Source: Halobacteriovoraceae bacterium (GTDB lineage Bacteria; Bdellovibrionota; Bacteriovoracia; Bacteriovoracales; Bacteriovoracaceae). Taken from it: a stretch of DNA of 64,000 bases. The DNA is taken from positions 62,001-126,000 of the forward strand of contig PASN01000016.1 in assembly GCA_002711995.1 (NCBI GenBank), in the 5' to 3' direction. This document shows positions 8,605 through 17,495 of the stretch, in pieces (the stretch's first letter is position 1; every line of letters starts with the position of its first letter). A program made the position numbers and the translations under genes. The notes beneath the pieces are model-generated. The model saw only the letters and a list, made by a program, of their open reading frames with translations, was not told where the DNA came from and did no database searches.

Positions 8605-10484
8605 TCTGCTACGCAGCTCTCAAAGTGAATGTCACTTAAATAACCTAACTTTCTGCTGTCGTGATCTATTTGAGACATTCTTATCGATGGGCCTTTTTTG
8701 TATGCTTTGATAATAGAATCAATTGTTGTTTCGCTGTCCCTATCCATATATGTGTTCGTAAGGTCCATATAGAAAAGGCCTGTGATATCTAAAAAGAAAA
8801 TCCCCTCATCTTTTTTCTTTACTTTTAGCGGATCGAAAACCTTTTGGTCTGCTCCGATTTCAACACCATTTCCGTCTAAAAGTAGGGGGTAGAGCTTACC
8901 TGGAGATTTCCCGTAGTAAACAGTTATGCCTTCAGCAGAAATGTGAAGGGATGCACAGTTAACCTTTCCCTTGGTGACCATACATTTGGTTTTTGTTTTA
9001 CAAGAAACCTTGCCTTTAGAGAGTCTTTGCATCGTCTCGGCAACGCTTGGGCCACCCTTTGATGGAGTGAGTTTCCCGTTTTCTATTAACTTGTCGGCGA
9101 GTAATAAGGACTCCCAGTCTGCATAGATTGGAATGTCTAAACCTTTATGAGTTAGATTAAATCCTTGTATGACTTCTCCTCTGAAGAGTATCCCTGGTAA
9201 AATCGAGGTGTCACTTAATCCTGTTATACACTTTTTTAGCTCATCCTCGTCTAGTGACTCTACCCCACTATTAGAACATTCTCCGCCGTCGCCTTGTTTT
9301 TTGTCGCCGCCGTCGCCTTGCTTTTTGTCGCCGCCGTCGCCTTGCTTTTTGTCGCCGCCGTCGCCTTGCTTTTTGTCGCCGCCGTCGCCTTGTTTTTTGT
9401 CGCCGCCGTCGCCTTGCTTTTTATCTCCGCCGTCGCCTTGCTTTTTGTCGCCGCCGTCGCCTTGTTTTTTGTCGCCGCCGTCGCCTTGCTTTTTATCTCC
9501 GCCGTCGCCTTGCTTTTTATCCCCACTGTCGCCATCTCTTATGTTGCCGGCAAGCTGGTCTTTAACTGTAAAGTCAGCATGGTCGAGGCCCGATACTGCT
9601 ATCTCGCTAATTTCAGCTTTATCCAGAGAACGGTATGTGGTTCCAAAGCTTTTGTTAAACTTCCATTTGGCATGATCACCGAATAAACTGCCAGAAGGGC
9701 CAGTCTTTCCCATATAAAGTTTTTTTATAGTGTTTACTATTAGGTCCTTATTAAGAAAGGTGGATTGATTCGCGTAGCGATGATAACTCAGGCTATGCCC
9801 AATTATCTCATAAGTGTTAAGCTCGGCGGTGGCCCTAATTGGCGCAACGAGAGGGGAGCCACTTTGTCCTGGAACAATATGGACTGGAGCAACTAAATTG
9901 CCCGATACTGCCAGGGTTTTAATTCTTTGAGACTTTTCCAGCTCGGAAGAAGCTTCGTATGAGTAAGGTATGCTTGAAGTCCACTCCGGGACTATCGCGT
10001 ATGCTCCTTCGTAACTTGCCAAAATCCCATAGTGGTTGCTTTTATTAAACATATGGGAGAAAAGGTCGTTCTTAGTTCTTTCACCTTTACCTATACTTTG
10101 GACCAATAAAGTGTCGCCAAACAGTTCAGCGAAGGCGGTCAAACCATCTTTATATTCCAGCTCGTACACAGCAATATCTCTGGAAGAGTTAATTATGGCC
10201 TGTAACTTTCCTTTAAGCTTTTTGATGCCATGGCAAAGAGGCATCATATCTTCTTCACATATGCGCCAGTCCCTGCCTCCCATATGGTGAGCGGTTGTAA
10301 CTGCAAAATACCTGCATTGTTCTTTACATGTAACCTTAGGGAATTCATCAAGTGGAGGTACTGCTACTACATAACCTGTTCCGACTATATTGCCCACGCC
10401 TTCAAAGTGGGACGAAGTATAAAGCAGACCACCCCCTGAAAGGACGAAAACGCTATATGTTAATAGAAATATGAAGAGTTTCAT
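8601..10484 (-). CDS. Secreted trypsin-like serine protease with octapeptide repeats
   Basis: A signal peptide (about 1-18) precedes an S1-type protease domain: His in TTAHH (about 66), Asp in SRDIAVYEL (about 106) and Ser in PGQSGSPLV (about 213). Residues ~320-402 are ten near-perfect copies of DKKQGDGG, an acidic/basic, glycine-rich linker. About 200 unrecognised residues follow, with several cysteines. It starts inside the stop of the upstream TPR regulator (4-bp overlap), so the regulator and protease are one operon. Probably exported and acting on prey or environmental protein, by inference. Confidence 0.8.
   Translation of the reverse strand: MKLFIFLLTYSVFVLSGGGLLYTSSHFEGVGNIVGTGYVVAVPPLDEFPKVTCKEQCRYFAVTTAHHMGGRDWRICEEDMMPLCHGIKKLKGKLQAIINSSRDIAVYELEYKDGLTAFAELFGDTLLVQSIGKGERTKNDLFSHMFNKSNHYGILASYEGAYAIVPEWTSSIPYSYEASSELEKSQRIKTLAVSGNLVAPVHIVPGQSGSPLVAPIRATAELNTYEIIGHSLSYHRYANQSTFLNKDLIVNTIKKLYMGKTGPSGSLFGDHAKWKFNKSFGTTYRSLDKAEISEIAVSGLDHADFTVKDQLAGNIRDGDSGDKKQGDGGDKKQGDGGDKKQGDGGDKKQGDGGDKKQGDGGDKKQGDGGDKKQGDGGDKKQGDGGDKKQGDGGDKKQGDGGECSNSGVESLDEDELKKCITGLSDTSILPGILFRGEVIQGFNLTHKGLDIPIYADWESLLLADKLIENGKLTPSKGGPSVAETMQRLSKGKVSCKTKTKCMVTKGKVNCASLHISAEGITVYYGKSPGKLYPLLLDGNGVEIGADQKVFDPLKVKKKDEGIFFLDITGLFYMDLTNTYMDRDSETTIDSIIKAYKKGPSIRMSQIDHDSRKLGYLSDIHFESCVAD
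9283..9530. repeat. Tandem repeat, 24-bp unit, about 10 copies, coding
   Basis: Unit reads (plus strand) CGCCTTGCTTTTTGTCGCCG with small variants, repeated ten times within the protease gene. It encodes the DKKQGDGG linker. The units are multiples of three, so copy-number changes keep the frame. GC content is well above the surroundings. Confidence 0.95.
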
Positions 10485-11620
10485 ATAACCTTCTTCTTAA
10501 ACTCTAGCTCCATTGGCTTTAGCGAGTAGCTGCCATCATCTTGTAGGACTATAAGCTCTCTGTTGTTTTTTCTAATTCTACTAAGAAGAACTTGAAAACG
10601 ATTTTCTAAACTAGAGTATTCGATTGAGTCTCCATAAAGATGAATTATAATTTCCTTCTTAGTCTTGGCTCCATCTATTAAAAAACGAACGAGCTTCTCT
10701 CCAAGCTTGCCCAGCTTAAGTTCTTTGCACTTGCCGTTAAAGTCGTTGCTCCACCATGGAAGGACATGCTCCTTGGGAGGAGTGACGCTAGTTGCTCCAT
10801 CCTTGAGCTGTTCGAGCATTTTTATATTGGCCTTTATCTCAGGCAACCTGCTTGTTTTTATAATCGCCAATAAGTTGCTGGCCTCTTGAAGGTGTTTCAT
10901 TTCAAAAAGAAGTCTGCACAGGTGACATGCGGCGCTGAAATACTGATAAGTCTCTTTGTGTCCGGCCAGTAGTTCAAAAGCGGAGCGAGCGTAGGAGAGC
11001 GCTGCCTCTCTGGCGCCAATATTTTCATATTCAATTGAAAGATTCATAGAAACAAGGCCTTCGATATCATTGGCCCTTATTAATTTCGCTTTCTCAATTA
11101 TCATCTGAAGCTCGGGAATTGCTCTCTTCTCTGGATGAAGCATACCATCTGCAGCAACATAATTTTGTAAAGCGAGAAGGCCTTTTTTCTCAAGGCCTAT
11201 CTTATTGTAATAATCATAAGATTTAAGGTAAGCGTCTCTGGATTTATAATATTCCTCAATTCTTGAGTAGGAGTTGCCACAGATAAAGAATATTTCACCA
11301 AGCCAATCTGGCGTCTTTGTTCCAAGCTGGACAAGTTCTTCCAGTCGACTAGATCGTATGGTGAACTTTCTAATATCCATTCTGGCCAAAGAAATATTAT
11401 AGAGGGTCTTGTGAACAGGGCTGATATCCTCAAAGCTCTTCAATTTAGAAGTGAATTTTTCCAAAAGAGGAATGTCCGATTGAAAGTACGCTGATAGAAC
11501 TTTTGCATAAAGAAGAGCAAGCTTTTCATTTTCATCTTTTGCTCGCAACTCAAGATCCAAGATGAAATTCATCAAGGCGTTCCTGTCACATGCTAACAAG
11601 TCTTTAAAAAGCTTATTCAT
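10481..11620 (-). CDS. TPR protein with C-terminal winged-helix DNA-binding domain
   Basis: The first ~270 residues are alpha-helical repeats of TPR type. The C-terminal ~85 residues (KLGEKLVRFLIDGAKTKKE onward, then SSLENRFQVLLSRIRKN and a beta wing LIVLQDDGSYSL) match the winged helix found in OmpR/SARP-type activators. The order is inverted relative to SARP proteins. A GAGAG ribosome site precedes the ATG. It overlaps the secreted protease gene by 4 bp, so it probably controls export-related genes in response to a bound partner. That role is inference. Confidence 0.7.
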   Translation of the reverse strand: MNKLFKDLLACDRNALMNFILDLELRAKDENEKLALLYAKVLSAYFQSDIPLLEKFTSKLKSFEDISPVHKTLYNISLARMDIRKFTIRSSRLEELVQLGTKTPDWLGEIFFICGNSYSRIEEYYKSRDAYLKSYDYYNKIGLEKKGLLALQNYVAADGMLHPEKRAIPELQMIIEKAKLIRANDIEGLVSMNLSIEYENIGAREAALSYARSAFELLAGHKETYQYFSAACHLCRLLFEMKHLQEASNLLAIIKTSRLPEIKANIKMLEQLKDGATSVTPPKEHVLPWWSNDFNGKCKELKLGKLGEKLVRFLIDGAKTKKEIIIHLYGDSIEYSSLENRFQVLLSRIRKNNRELIVLQDDGSYSLKPMELEFKKKVI

Positions 11621-11659
11621 AACTCTCTATCGGCACAACTAACATGGATTTCAAGTGAT

Positions 11660-12907
11660 TTATGCAGCTTTTTCAATATCTTCAAAACTATCCAGAGTGC
11701 GTAATTTGTTCTTTAAGGCATGCGAAGTTGACTCAAATCTCACCTCAAATCCTGTGGCATTTTTAAGAATGCTGACGTTTTTAGACCACATCACTTGACC
11801 CTTTAGTTCAAATGATTGATTTCCTAACTGAAATCTGACACTTATCAACTGGCCTTTATGGATGTTAAGTTCTAAATCCTTTGGCGGACTAAAATATGCG
11901 CCGCTAGGCGATAAATCTATAATCTTAAAAATGAAAAACTGTCCGGTAATCTCAACCGACGCTGGAATGTCAACGGTGACCCTGTACTCCCTTAGCTGAA
12001 AGCCTTCGTAAAACTCCTTAAAGCGTGAAATTTCCTGTTCACCGAAGAAATGAACCAACATTTCAAAAAACACCCTTTTCTCGTTGGTGTTAAACTTATT
12101 TATCTGATTTGTCTTAGTCACATAAAAGTATTCAATTAACTCTGGTGTGAGAACAGGGGCAACAACCTGACCTTTTGCAAACTTTGGAAATTCAAACCTT
12201 TCATCCATATAGCTCACAAACCAAAGTGCCATATTGCGTTTAAAGTTGTTGTTTTGAAAGCTAGCACCAAGTTCTGTCAGAACTTTTTTTGAGGATATGG
12301 AAACGTTCATGTATATTGCGAGCGCTCCATCCACAAAGTCATAGCTTACAACCGGTCCCTCTCGCTTAAAGGCCATTAAGGCCTCATAAAAAACCTCAGC
12401 TCTAGGGTGAATTGTTATGACTAAATTGTCTCCACCCATCATTAAAGAGTAATGGTAAATGTATTTCATTAAAAGGAGGGAGACTGCATGTCCTTTGGAC
12501 CTGAACTCTTTTGAGACTGCAAGTGAGGAAACTTCTATAAGCCGTTTCCCACTCATTCTAAGCTGGTCATTTTGCATAAGATAGTCTTTATCTGATGGAA
12601 GCCCCATGCGGCTGTCTTTAATAAGACTAGCTGTGCCTACTGTTTTATCTTTATGTTTAACGACAACTGTCGCTGTTTCCGGAAGCAAAGAAAAAAGCGT
12701 ACACCTTAGTCCTGACGGCTCGGGACTCATTAGCCCTTGTCCTACATAGCAGTCATGCAATAAGCTGTAGGCCTCCTCCAGCTCGTCTCTTGAACGAGCA
12801 AGCTTTACTGTGAAATCTTCTGAAAAGGCCAAGTCTGGCACTTTAAACTTCTTTTTCAAGACTTTAGATAAAATTTGCGGAGGAAGTTTTTTTATCAAAT
12901 ATTTCAA
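11660..12907 (-). CDS. N-acyltransferase (FeeM/GNAT-like) fused to PilZ domain
   Basis: Residues ~30-220 look like the GNAT fold of FeeM-type N-acyl amino acid synthases: FTVKLARSRDELEEAYSLLHD, then VGTASLIKDSRMGLPSD, then IEVSSLAVSKEFRSKG (acyl-donor pocket). Residues ~310-405 are a PilZ domain with REYRVTVDIPA and DLSPSGAYF (the c-di-GMP-binding R...and [DN]xSxxG parts). The start is TTG at 12907 behind an AAGGGG sequence. c-di-GMP control of an acyltransferase making a lipid or signal is the inferred job. Confidence 0.75.
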   Translation of the reverse strand: MKYLIKKLPPQILSKVLKKKFKVPDLAFSEDFTVKLARSRDELEEAYSLLHDCYVGQGLMSPEPSGLRCTLFSLLPETATVVVKHKDKTVGTASLIKDSRMGLPSDKDYLMQNDQLRMSGKRLIEVSSLAVSKEFRSKGHAVSLLLMKYIYHYSLMMGGDNLVITIHPRAEVFYEALMAFKREGPVVSYDFVDGALAIYMNVSISSKKVLTELGASFQNNNFKRNMALWFVSYMDERFEFPKFAKGQVVAPVLTPELIEYFYVTKTNQINKFNTNEKRVFFEMLVHFFGEQEISRFKEFYEGFQLREYRVTVDIPASVEITGQFFIFKIIDLSPSGAYFSPPKDLELNIHKGQLISVRFQLGNQSFELKGQVMWSKNVSILKNATGFEVRFESTSHALKNKLRTLDSFEDIEKAA

Positions 12908-13002
12908 GCCAGACCCCTTTGCATGATATATCGAATCGAACTAAAGAAAGCTTAACGCCAACAATGGCGAATAGGTTTGCCCCAGTAGGGGACGCATGTT
13001 CT

Positions 13003-13653
13003 TTAAAGCTTTCTACACTTGATGTAGGCACAATTGCCCACAGTCTTGGAGTATAGGATCTGAAACCCCACAGACTTTAAAAACTTCATTGTTTCCTCTT
13101 CAGTGTATGGACGCTTAAGAATGCCAGACCTCATTCCCATTTCATTTACTTTGCGACTAATGCCGTCCAAAAGCTTGTCTTTTGGATGCAGCAACACGTT
13201 TAAGCACAAAATACCATTGGGTCTTAGGACGCGGTAAATTTCAACCATGGCCTTATCCATTCCATCAATCGTGTGAAATGCATTCGGAAGATTTACTGAA
13301 TCGAAACTTTCATTTTCAAAGCTCATTTCTCGAAGATCTTCTAGTAGGAGTTCTGATCCCTTTAGACGCTTTCTTGCACCCTTCATTAATGCATTGGAGT
13401 AATCCACACCAATTATTTTATAGCCTTTATTCTTTAAGAAGAGCTTTGCATAAAGCTCACAAAGTAGAGTGAATGTTCCTGTTCCCACAGCACATTCTAG
13501 ATGTTTGCCTGTAAGATTTTTTCCAAAAAATCTCACCTGAGTAATGAGAGAATTTCTGTAGGCCAGCGTTAAGATGAAAAAGCCTCTTATATCATAGAGG
13601 ATGGGACTAAGGTTGTAGCTATTTTCATTAATCACACCATTTGGTCTACTCAT
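13003..13653 (-). CDS. SAM-dependent methyltransferase (class I)
   Basis: 216 residues. Motif I is HLECAVGTGTFTLL (about 50-63), motif II is IIGVDYSNALM, motif III/IV covers FDSVNLPNAFHTIDGMD, followed by LRPNGILCLNV. This is the UbiE/COQ5-like Methyltransf_11 layout. Substrate not predictable. A GGGGAG ribosome site precedes the ATG. It lies upstream of the acyltransferase-PilZ gene in the same direction, with a 95-bp gap. Confidence 0.85.
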   Translation of the reverse strand: MSRPNGVINENSYNLSPILYDIRGFFILTLAYRNSLITQVRFFGKNLTGKHLECAVGTGTFTLLCELYAKLFLKNKGYKIIGVDYSNALMKGARKRLKGSELLLEDLREMSFENESFDSVNLPNAFHTIDGMDKAMVEIYRVLRPNGILCLNVLLHPKDKLLDGISRKVNEMGMRSGILKRPYTEEETMKFLKSVGFQILYSKTVGNCAYIKCRKL

Positions 13654-13682
13654 TTAAATACTCCCCTTATGACTCAAAGTTT

Positions 13683-13697
13683 TGGCACTTGAATTGC
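13683..13697 (+). promoter_or_regulatory. Candidate sigma-54 promoter (-24/-12)
   Basis: TGGCACTTGAATTGC fits the sigma-54 consensus TGGCACG-N4-TTGC with exact GG-N10-GC spacing. It points toward the DUF285 lipoprotein start at 13901 and would leave a leader near 190 nt. A near-palindrome, GTTGATGTACGTCAAC (13756-13771), lies between. Not tested. Other sigma factors could serve the gene. Confidence 0.35.
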
Positions 13698-13900
13698 CTG
13701 CTTATTCCAAGAGCTATAAAACTGTGTACTAAAGGCGTTTCGACGCTTTGATTGTGTTGATGTACGTCAACTTTGGCACATGTTGTGGCCGATAAAATGA
13801 CCCATTTATTCCGATGATATACTAAGCGTAGTGTTGCTTTGCTGAAGAGGAAGTTCCAAAGCTTTTAGGTTGAGGCACATTATTAAATGAGGAGAGATAA

Positions 13901-15253
13901 ATGTTTAAACTTGGTAAATTTTTAATTGTTACACTTTCATTGCTCTTCATATCTTGTGGTAAAGCCGAATTTGACTATGAACAACTCCTCAATACGAAAA
14001 AAATTGAAAAAGAGTTTATTTCAACATGGACTGTTGGCGACCCCTCTTTAGGAGATGGGGACCTATCAATTACTATTCCATTGCGAAGCGGATTTAACTA
14101 TGACTTCACAGTTGATTGGGGAGATGGAAGCGAAAGCTCTATTTCATCTGACTCAGATCCCAAGGCAACCCACAACTATAGCGTGGCCGGCACCTACACT
14201 GTGAAAATATCTGGCACAGCAGAGGCCTTATACTTTAACTGCTCAGGGGATTATCAAAAGATTCAGACTGTGAGCAACTTGGGAGCTTTAGGATGGAAAA
14301 GCCTTGAGCGTGCCTTTGCTTGTACTGAGAACCTTCAAGTTACACTAAGTGGTGAAGCGCCAGAGCTCACAACTGTAAATAATATGTTTGAAGATGCCAT
14401 CAATATTGATGTGGACATCAAGGATTGGAAGACAGAGTCACTTAATAATTCTGAAAGACTATTTTATAACTCTGATGGTCTGACTCTTGACGTTGATAAG
14501 TGGGAAGTCGCGGCAGGCACTAACTTTACCTCAGCATGTGGAAACGCAGAGAACTTTTCTATAGATGTTGTGAAGTGGGACTTTGGCTCTGGAAGCGATT
14601 TAACCAACTTTTTCAAAAACACAAATAACAGCACAATACAGGGCTCATTTGATGTCAAAGGCGCCACAAGTTTGTCTTATATGTTTGATAATGCCAGAAA
14701 CATTTCAATTGATACTTCAAGCTGGGACACGTCAAGCGCCACAGATATGAGTTTTATGTTTTATTATGTTTCATGGACACCAGATACCACCTACTGGAAT
14801 ACTTCCAATGTTACCAATATGCGTAGGGTGTTTGCATTCAGCGATGCCAACCCAGATGTTAGCAATTGGGACGTATCAAAAGTGGAAGACATGACTAGAA
14901 TGTTTTCCAATGCCACTTCCGCAACTCCAGACACATCAAGCTGGACAACAACAAGTTTAACAAATTTAGACGGAATGTTCTCATATGCCTCGAGTGCTAA
15001 CCCTGATACTAGAGGCTGGGATGTCTCAAAGGTCACAATTATGAGAAACTTATTTGAGTACGCCGTTAACGCTAACCCTGATACATCTTTATGGGATACG
15101 AGTATGGTTGGGAGTATGGAAGGAATGTTTTTAGGGGCCAGCTCTGCTGATCCAGTTATGTCATCATGGGATTTCTCATCAATTCAACTTTTAGAGGACA
15201 TCTTCAGAGGTATGACTCTCTCAACAACCAACTATGACACTTTCTTAATTTGA
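13901..15253 (+). CDS. Lipoprotein with PKD-like and DUF285 (BspA-like) repeats, ends at an in-frame TGA
   Basis: The lipobox FISC (Cys near residue 19) marks a lipoprotein. Residues ~45-105 resemble a PKD-type beta domain (DFTVDWGDGSES, HNYSVAGTYTVKISG). Residues ~150-445 are DUF285/BspA-like units of about 28 residues with the theme MF..A...NPDTSSWDTS.VTNM. The frame stops at TGA 15251-15253, but continues for 53 further codons to TAA at 15413, encoding SFHGGGSKYTAG and GWVITDGGSTP, the usual end of DUF285 proteins. The true gene is probably 13901-15415. Likely surface-exposed adhesion protein. Confidence 0.8.
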   Translation: MFKLGKFLIVTLSLLFISCGKAEFDYEQLLNTKKIEKEFISTWTVGDPSLGDGDLSITIPLRSGFNYDFTVDWGDGSESSISSDSDPKATHNYSVAGTYTVKISGTAEALYFNCSGDYQKIQTVSNLGALGWKSLERAFACTENLQVTLSGEAPELTTVNNMFEDAINIDVDIKDWKTESLNNSERLFYNSDGLTLDVDKWEVAAGTNFTSACGNAENFSIDVVKWDFGSGSDLTNFFKNTNNSTIQGSFDVKGATSLSYMFDNARNISIDTSSWDTSSATDMSFMFYYVSWTPDTTYWNTSNVTNMRRVFAFSDANPDVSNWDVSKVEDMTRMFSNATSATPDTSSWTTTSLTNLDGMFSYASSANPDTRGWDVSKVTIMRNLFEYAVNANPDTSLWDTSMVGSMEGMFLGASSADPVMSSWDFSSIQLLEDIFRGMTLSTTNYDTFLI

Positions 15254-15411
15254 CTCAATACTACTGGTCCCTCATCTCCACCTATACCTTTTCCTGGTAT
15301 GAATAGTTTCCATGGAGGAGGCTCAAAATATACAGCAGGGGGGGCTGCTGCTTCCGCAAGAAACAATTTGGATACGAATGGTTGGGTTATAACTGATGGA
15401 GGGTCGACTCC

Positions 15412-16434
15412 TTAAAAGTTGTATGAAACTCCAACCCTCAAGCTTGCTCGTTTACTAGTGTGTTCTTCATCCTCGTCGTCGACTTGAGTCTGGGTGTATT
15501 CTCCACCTATGAATACGGGCAATTTAAAATAGTTAAAAACTAGGTCTGCGCTAAATTCGTATTCAGAAAAACTAGTGCCTGTAAATAAGCTAAGATTAGA
15601 TTGCAAGTCAACCTTGTCAAATACTGGCCTGTAAAATCTGGCCTGTGCTCCGAGGATGGGTGAGGTGAATGATGTTCCTGTAAAGTTGGTTCCATCGTTT
15701 TCAAAAATTGGCCTGGATACGAACCCTAAAGCTGGCCCTATCGAAAAATTCAATTCTGAAAAAGAGTAAAGGAAGTTTGCTGACAGCTCATAGCCATAGA
15801 AGTTTTCAAAGTTCGTATTGCTTGTTCCTTCAATGGCCCCGTCATCAGTTGTCATAAAGTACTCAAAACCTGCACCAGCATAGCAGCATGTTAAAACTGG
15901 AGCCTCTTCGCGTCTAATATTTAACTCAAATCCAATGTTTGGATATTGGGCCTCAATGTCTGCTGGTTGTGAGCCATTCATTACTTTGCTTTCGATATCT
16001 GTGTTAGAGGCCTTAAAAACTAGCTCACTGACATAGATAGGGTCTTTGATTTCTTCTTTTTTGGACTCCTCTTTAGGTTGTGTGGATTTCTTGCTTACAG
16101 TCTTTTTCTCGCCTTTTGAAATCGCTTTGACTTTTACAACTTTTGATCTTTTTTTGCTGGAGGCTCCCTGAATCATCCACACAAGTTGAGTGTTAGGTTT
16201 AACTTTTATCTTTTTAGTGCCTGTTCCTTCATCTATTTTTACCTTGTACTTTTTGCCCTTTACTTTAAGCCACATAACTTGAGCTTCTCCTTGAGGCGGG
16301 GTCCATTTGAACTCAACCATGGATCCATCTTCTTCGACTTGAAAGTTCTGGGTTGGATAAATTAAGGTTGGTTGGTTCGCGAAGCTTTGCTGAGTAAGTA
16401 GGAACAAAAAGGTAAAAAAGGAAAAAAGTTTCAT
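15412..16434 (-). CDS. Predicted outer-membrane beta-barrel protein
   Basis: A signal peptide (about 1-19), a beta-rich N-terminal domain (TLIYPTQNFQVEEDGSMVEF), a Lys/Ser/Thr-rich linker (about 100-130), then a C-terminal stretch of alternating amphipathic strands ending in VGVSYNF, with the terminal aromatic residue typical of outer-membrane barrels. No named family. It meets the extended DUF285 gene tail-to-tail with a few bases of overlap. Confidence 0.65.
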   Translation of the reverse strand: MKLFSFFTFLFLLTQQSFANQPTLIYPTQNFQVEEDGSMVEFKWTPPQGEAQVMWLKVKGKKYKVKIDEGTGTKKIKVKPNTQLVWMIQGASSKKRSKVVKVKAISKGEKKTVSKKSTQPKEESKKEEIKDPIYVSELVFKASNTDIESKVMNGSQPADIEAQYPNIGFELNIRREEAPVLTCCYAGAGFEYFMTTDDGAIEGTSNTNFENFYGYELSANFLYSFSELNFSIGPALGFVSRPIFENDGTNFTGTSFTSPILGAQARFYRPVFDKVDLQSNLSLFTGTSFSEYEFSADLVFNYFKLPVFIGGEYTQTQVDDEDEEHTSKRASLRVGVSYNF

Positions 16435-16643
16435 AATAGTTGGCCTTTGAACTAATTCATTTTTTTAAATTATATTCCTATCTTATCATTAGGCCTTTAT
16501 AAATGATGGAGGAAAAATGTTGCCCAATTCGCTAAAGCACAAGTGATGATGCCAAAAATGGCGCCAGTGGTCATTGCTCGTGCCTTAGCTCCCCAGCTGA
16601 ATATAATTATGGTGATTAGTTATAAAAAGTTAAGGGATGTTTT

Positions 16644-17492
16644 ATGGATTGGAGTTACGAAGAAGCGTTTTCTAGAAATATCGGCCTGGTCAGCGAGCAA
16701 GAGCAAAAGCTTATTAAAAACACAAGAATTGCCATTGGCGGCATGGGGGGAGTCGGTGGTGTGCACCTGGTTACCTTGATGAGAATGGGCTTTTCCAAGT
16801 TCTCAATTGCAGACTTTGACACCTTTGAGGTTGCAAATTTTAACCGCCAGTTTGGAGCGACAATGAAAACGGTGGGGCAGGAAAAAGCAAAAACTATGAA
16901 GGACTACGCGCTAAGTATTAACCCCAAAGCGGATATAAAAGTATTTTCAGCCTTAAAAAAATCAAACTTGGATGAATTCTTTGAAGATTGCTCCATCTAT
17001 GTGGATGGACTCGATGTATTTGAAGTTAACATACGCAGAACAGTCTTCAACAAGGTCCGAGAGAAGAATATGTGGAGCGTCTCTGCAGGCCCAATAGGAT
17101 TTGGCACATCTTGGATTGTTTTTGATCCCAAAGGAATGAGCTTTGACGATTACTTTGGTATGAATGATTCCCAAAGTGACTTTCAGAAGTTTTGCGCTTT
17201 CCTGGTTGGGCTTTCACCCAAATTACTACATAGAACCTACTTTAATAGTAAAACTGCAAGCTTTGTTAATAAAAAGGGACCTTCAAACATGTTGGCCTGC
17301 CAGTTGTGCGCTGGAGTGGTTGGTGGAGAAGTTTTAAAAATTGCATTGGGCAGAGGTAGAGTCAGGCCTGCTCCCCACTATCACCAGTTCGACGCTTATA
17401 GATTGAAGTATAAAACTGGCAAGGTTTGGGGCGGTGGAAAATCATTTATCCAGAGAATAAAGAGATTTGCCCTACAGAAAATGATTAATTAA
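16644..17492 (+). CDS. ThiF/E1-like adenylyltransferase family protein
   Basis: 282 residues with the Rossmann nucleotide site IAIGGMGGVGGVHLV, the acidic strand FSIADFDTFEVANFNRQ (Asp and Arg of E1/MoeB/ThiF enzymes) and later GLSPK, KGPS and FDAY segments. Such enzymes adenylate the C-terminus of a ubiquitin-like or peptide partner. No ThiS/MoaD-like partner is nearby. It has a paralog at 51015 sharing all these blocks. The zinc CxxC pairs of MoeB are not complete (only CQLC here), so the canonical thiolation chemistry is doubtful. Confidence 0.8.
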   Translation: MDWSYEEAFSRNIGLVSEQEQKLIKNTRIAIGGMGGVGGVHLVTLMRMGFSKFSIADFDTFEVANFNRQFGATMKTVGQEKAKTMKDYALSINPKADIKVFSALKKSNLDEFFEDCSIYVDGLDVFEVNIRRTVFNKVREKNMWSVSAGPIGFGTSWIVFDPKGMSFDDYFGMNDSQSDFQKFCAFLVGLSPKLLHRTYFNSKTASFVNKKGPSNMLACQLCAGVVGGEVLKIALGRGRVRPAPHYHQFDAYRLKYKTGKVWGGGKSFIQRIKRFALQKMIN

Positions 17493-17495
17493 AAA

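Noticed and set aside
9283-9530. Regular direct repeats that might suggest CRISPR
   Set aside because: The units are contiguous, 24 bp long and lack unique spacers; they encode an in-frame octapeptide.
9169-9686. Long plus-strand open frames opposite the protease repeat region
   Set aside because: They arise because the 24-bp repeat has no stops in several frames. The protease frame has a signal peptide, catalytic motifs and coupling to its operon partner.
16517-16779. Short frames before and into the ThiF-like gene (16517 and 16543 starts)
   Set aside because: One ends after nine codons and the other runs into the ThiF gene in another frame. The GGAGG at 16508 is close, but neither is a credible protein.
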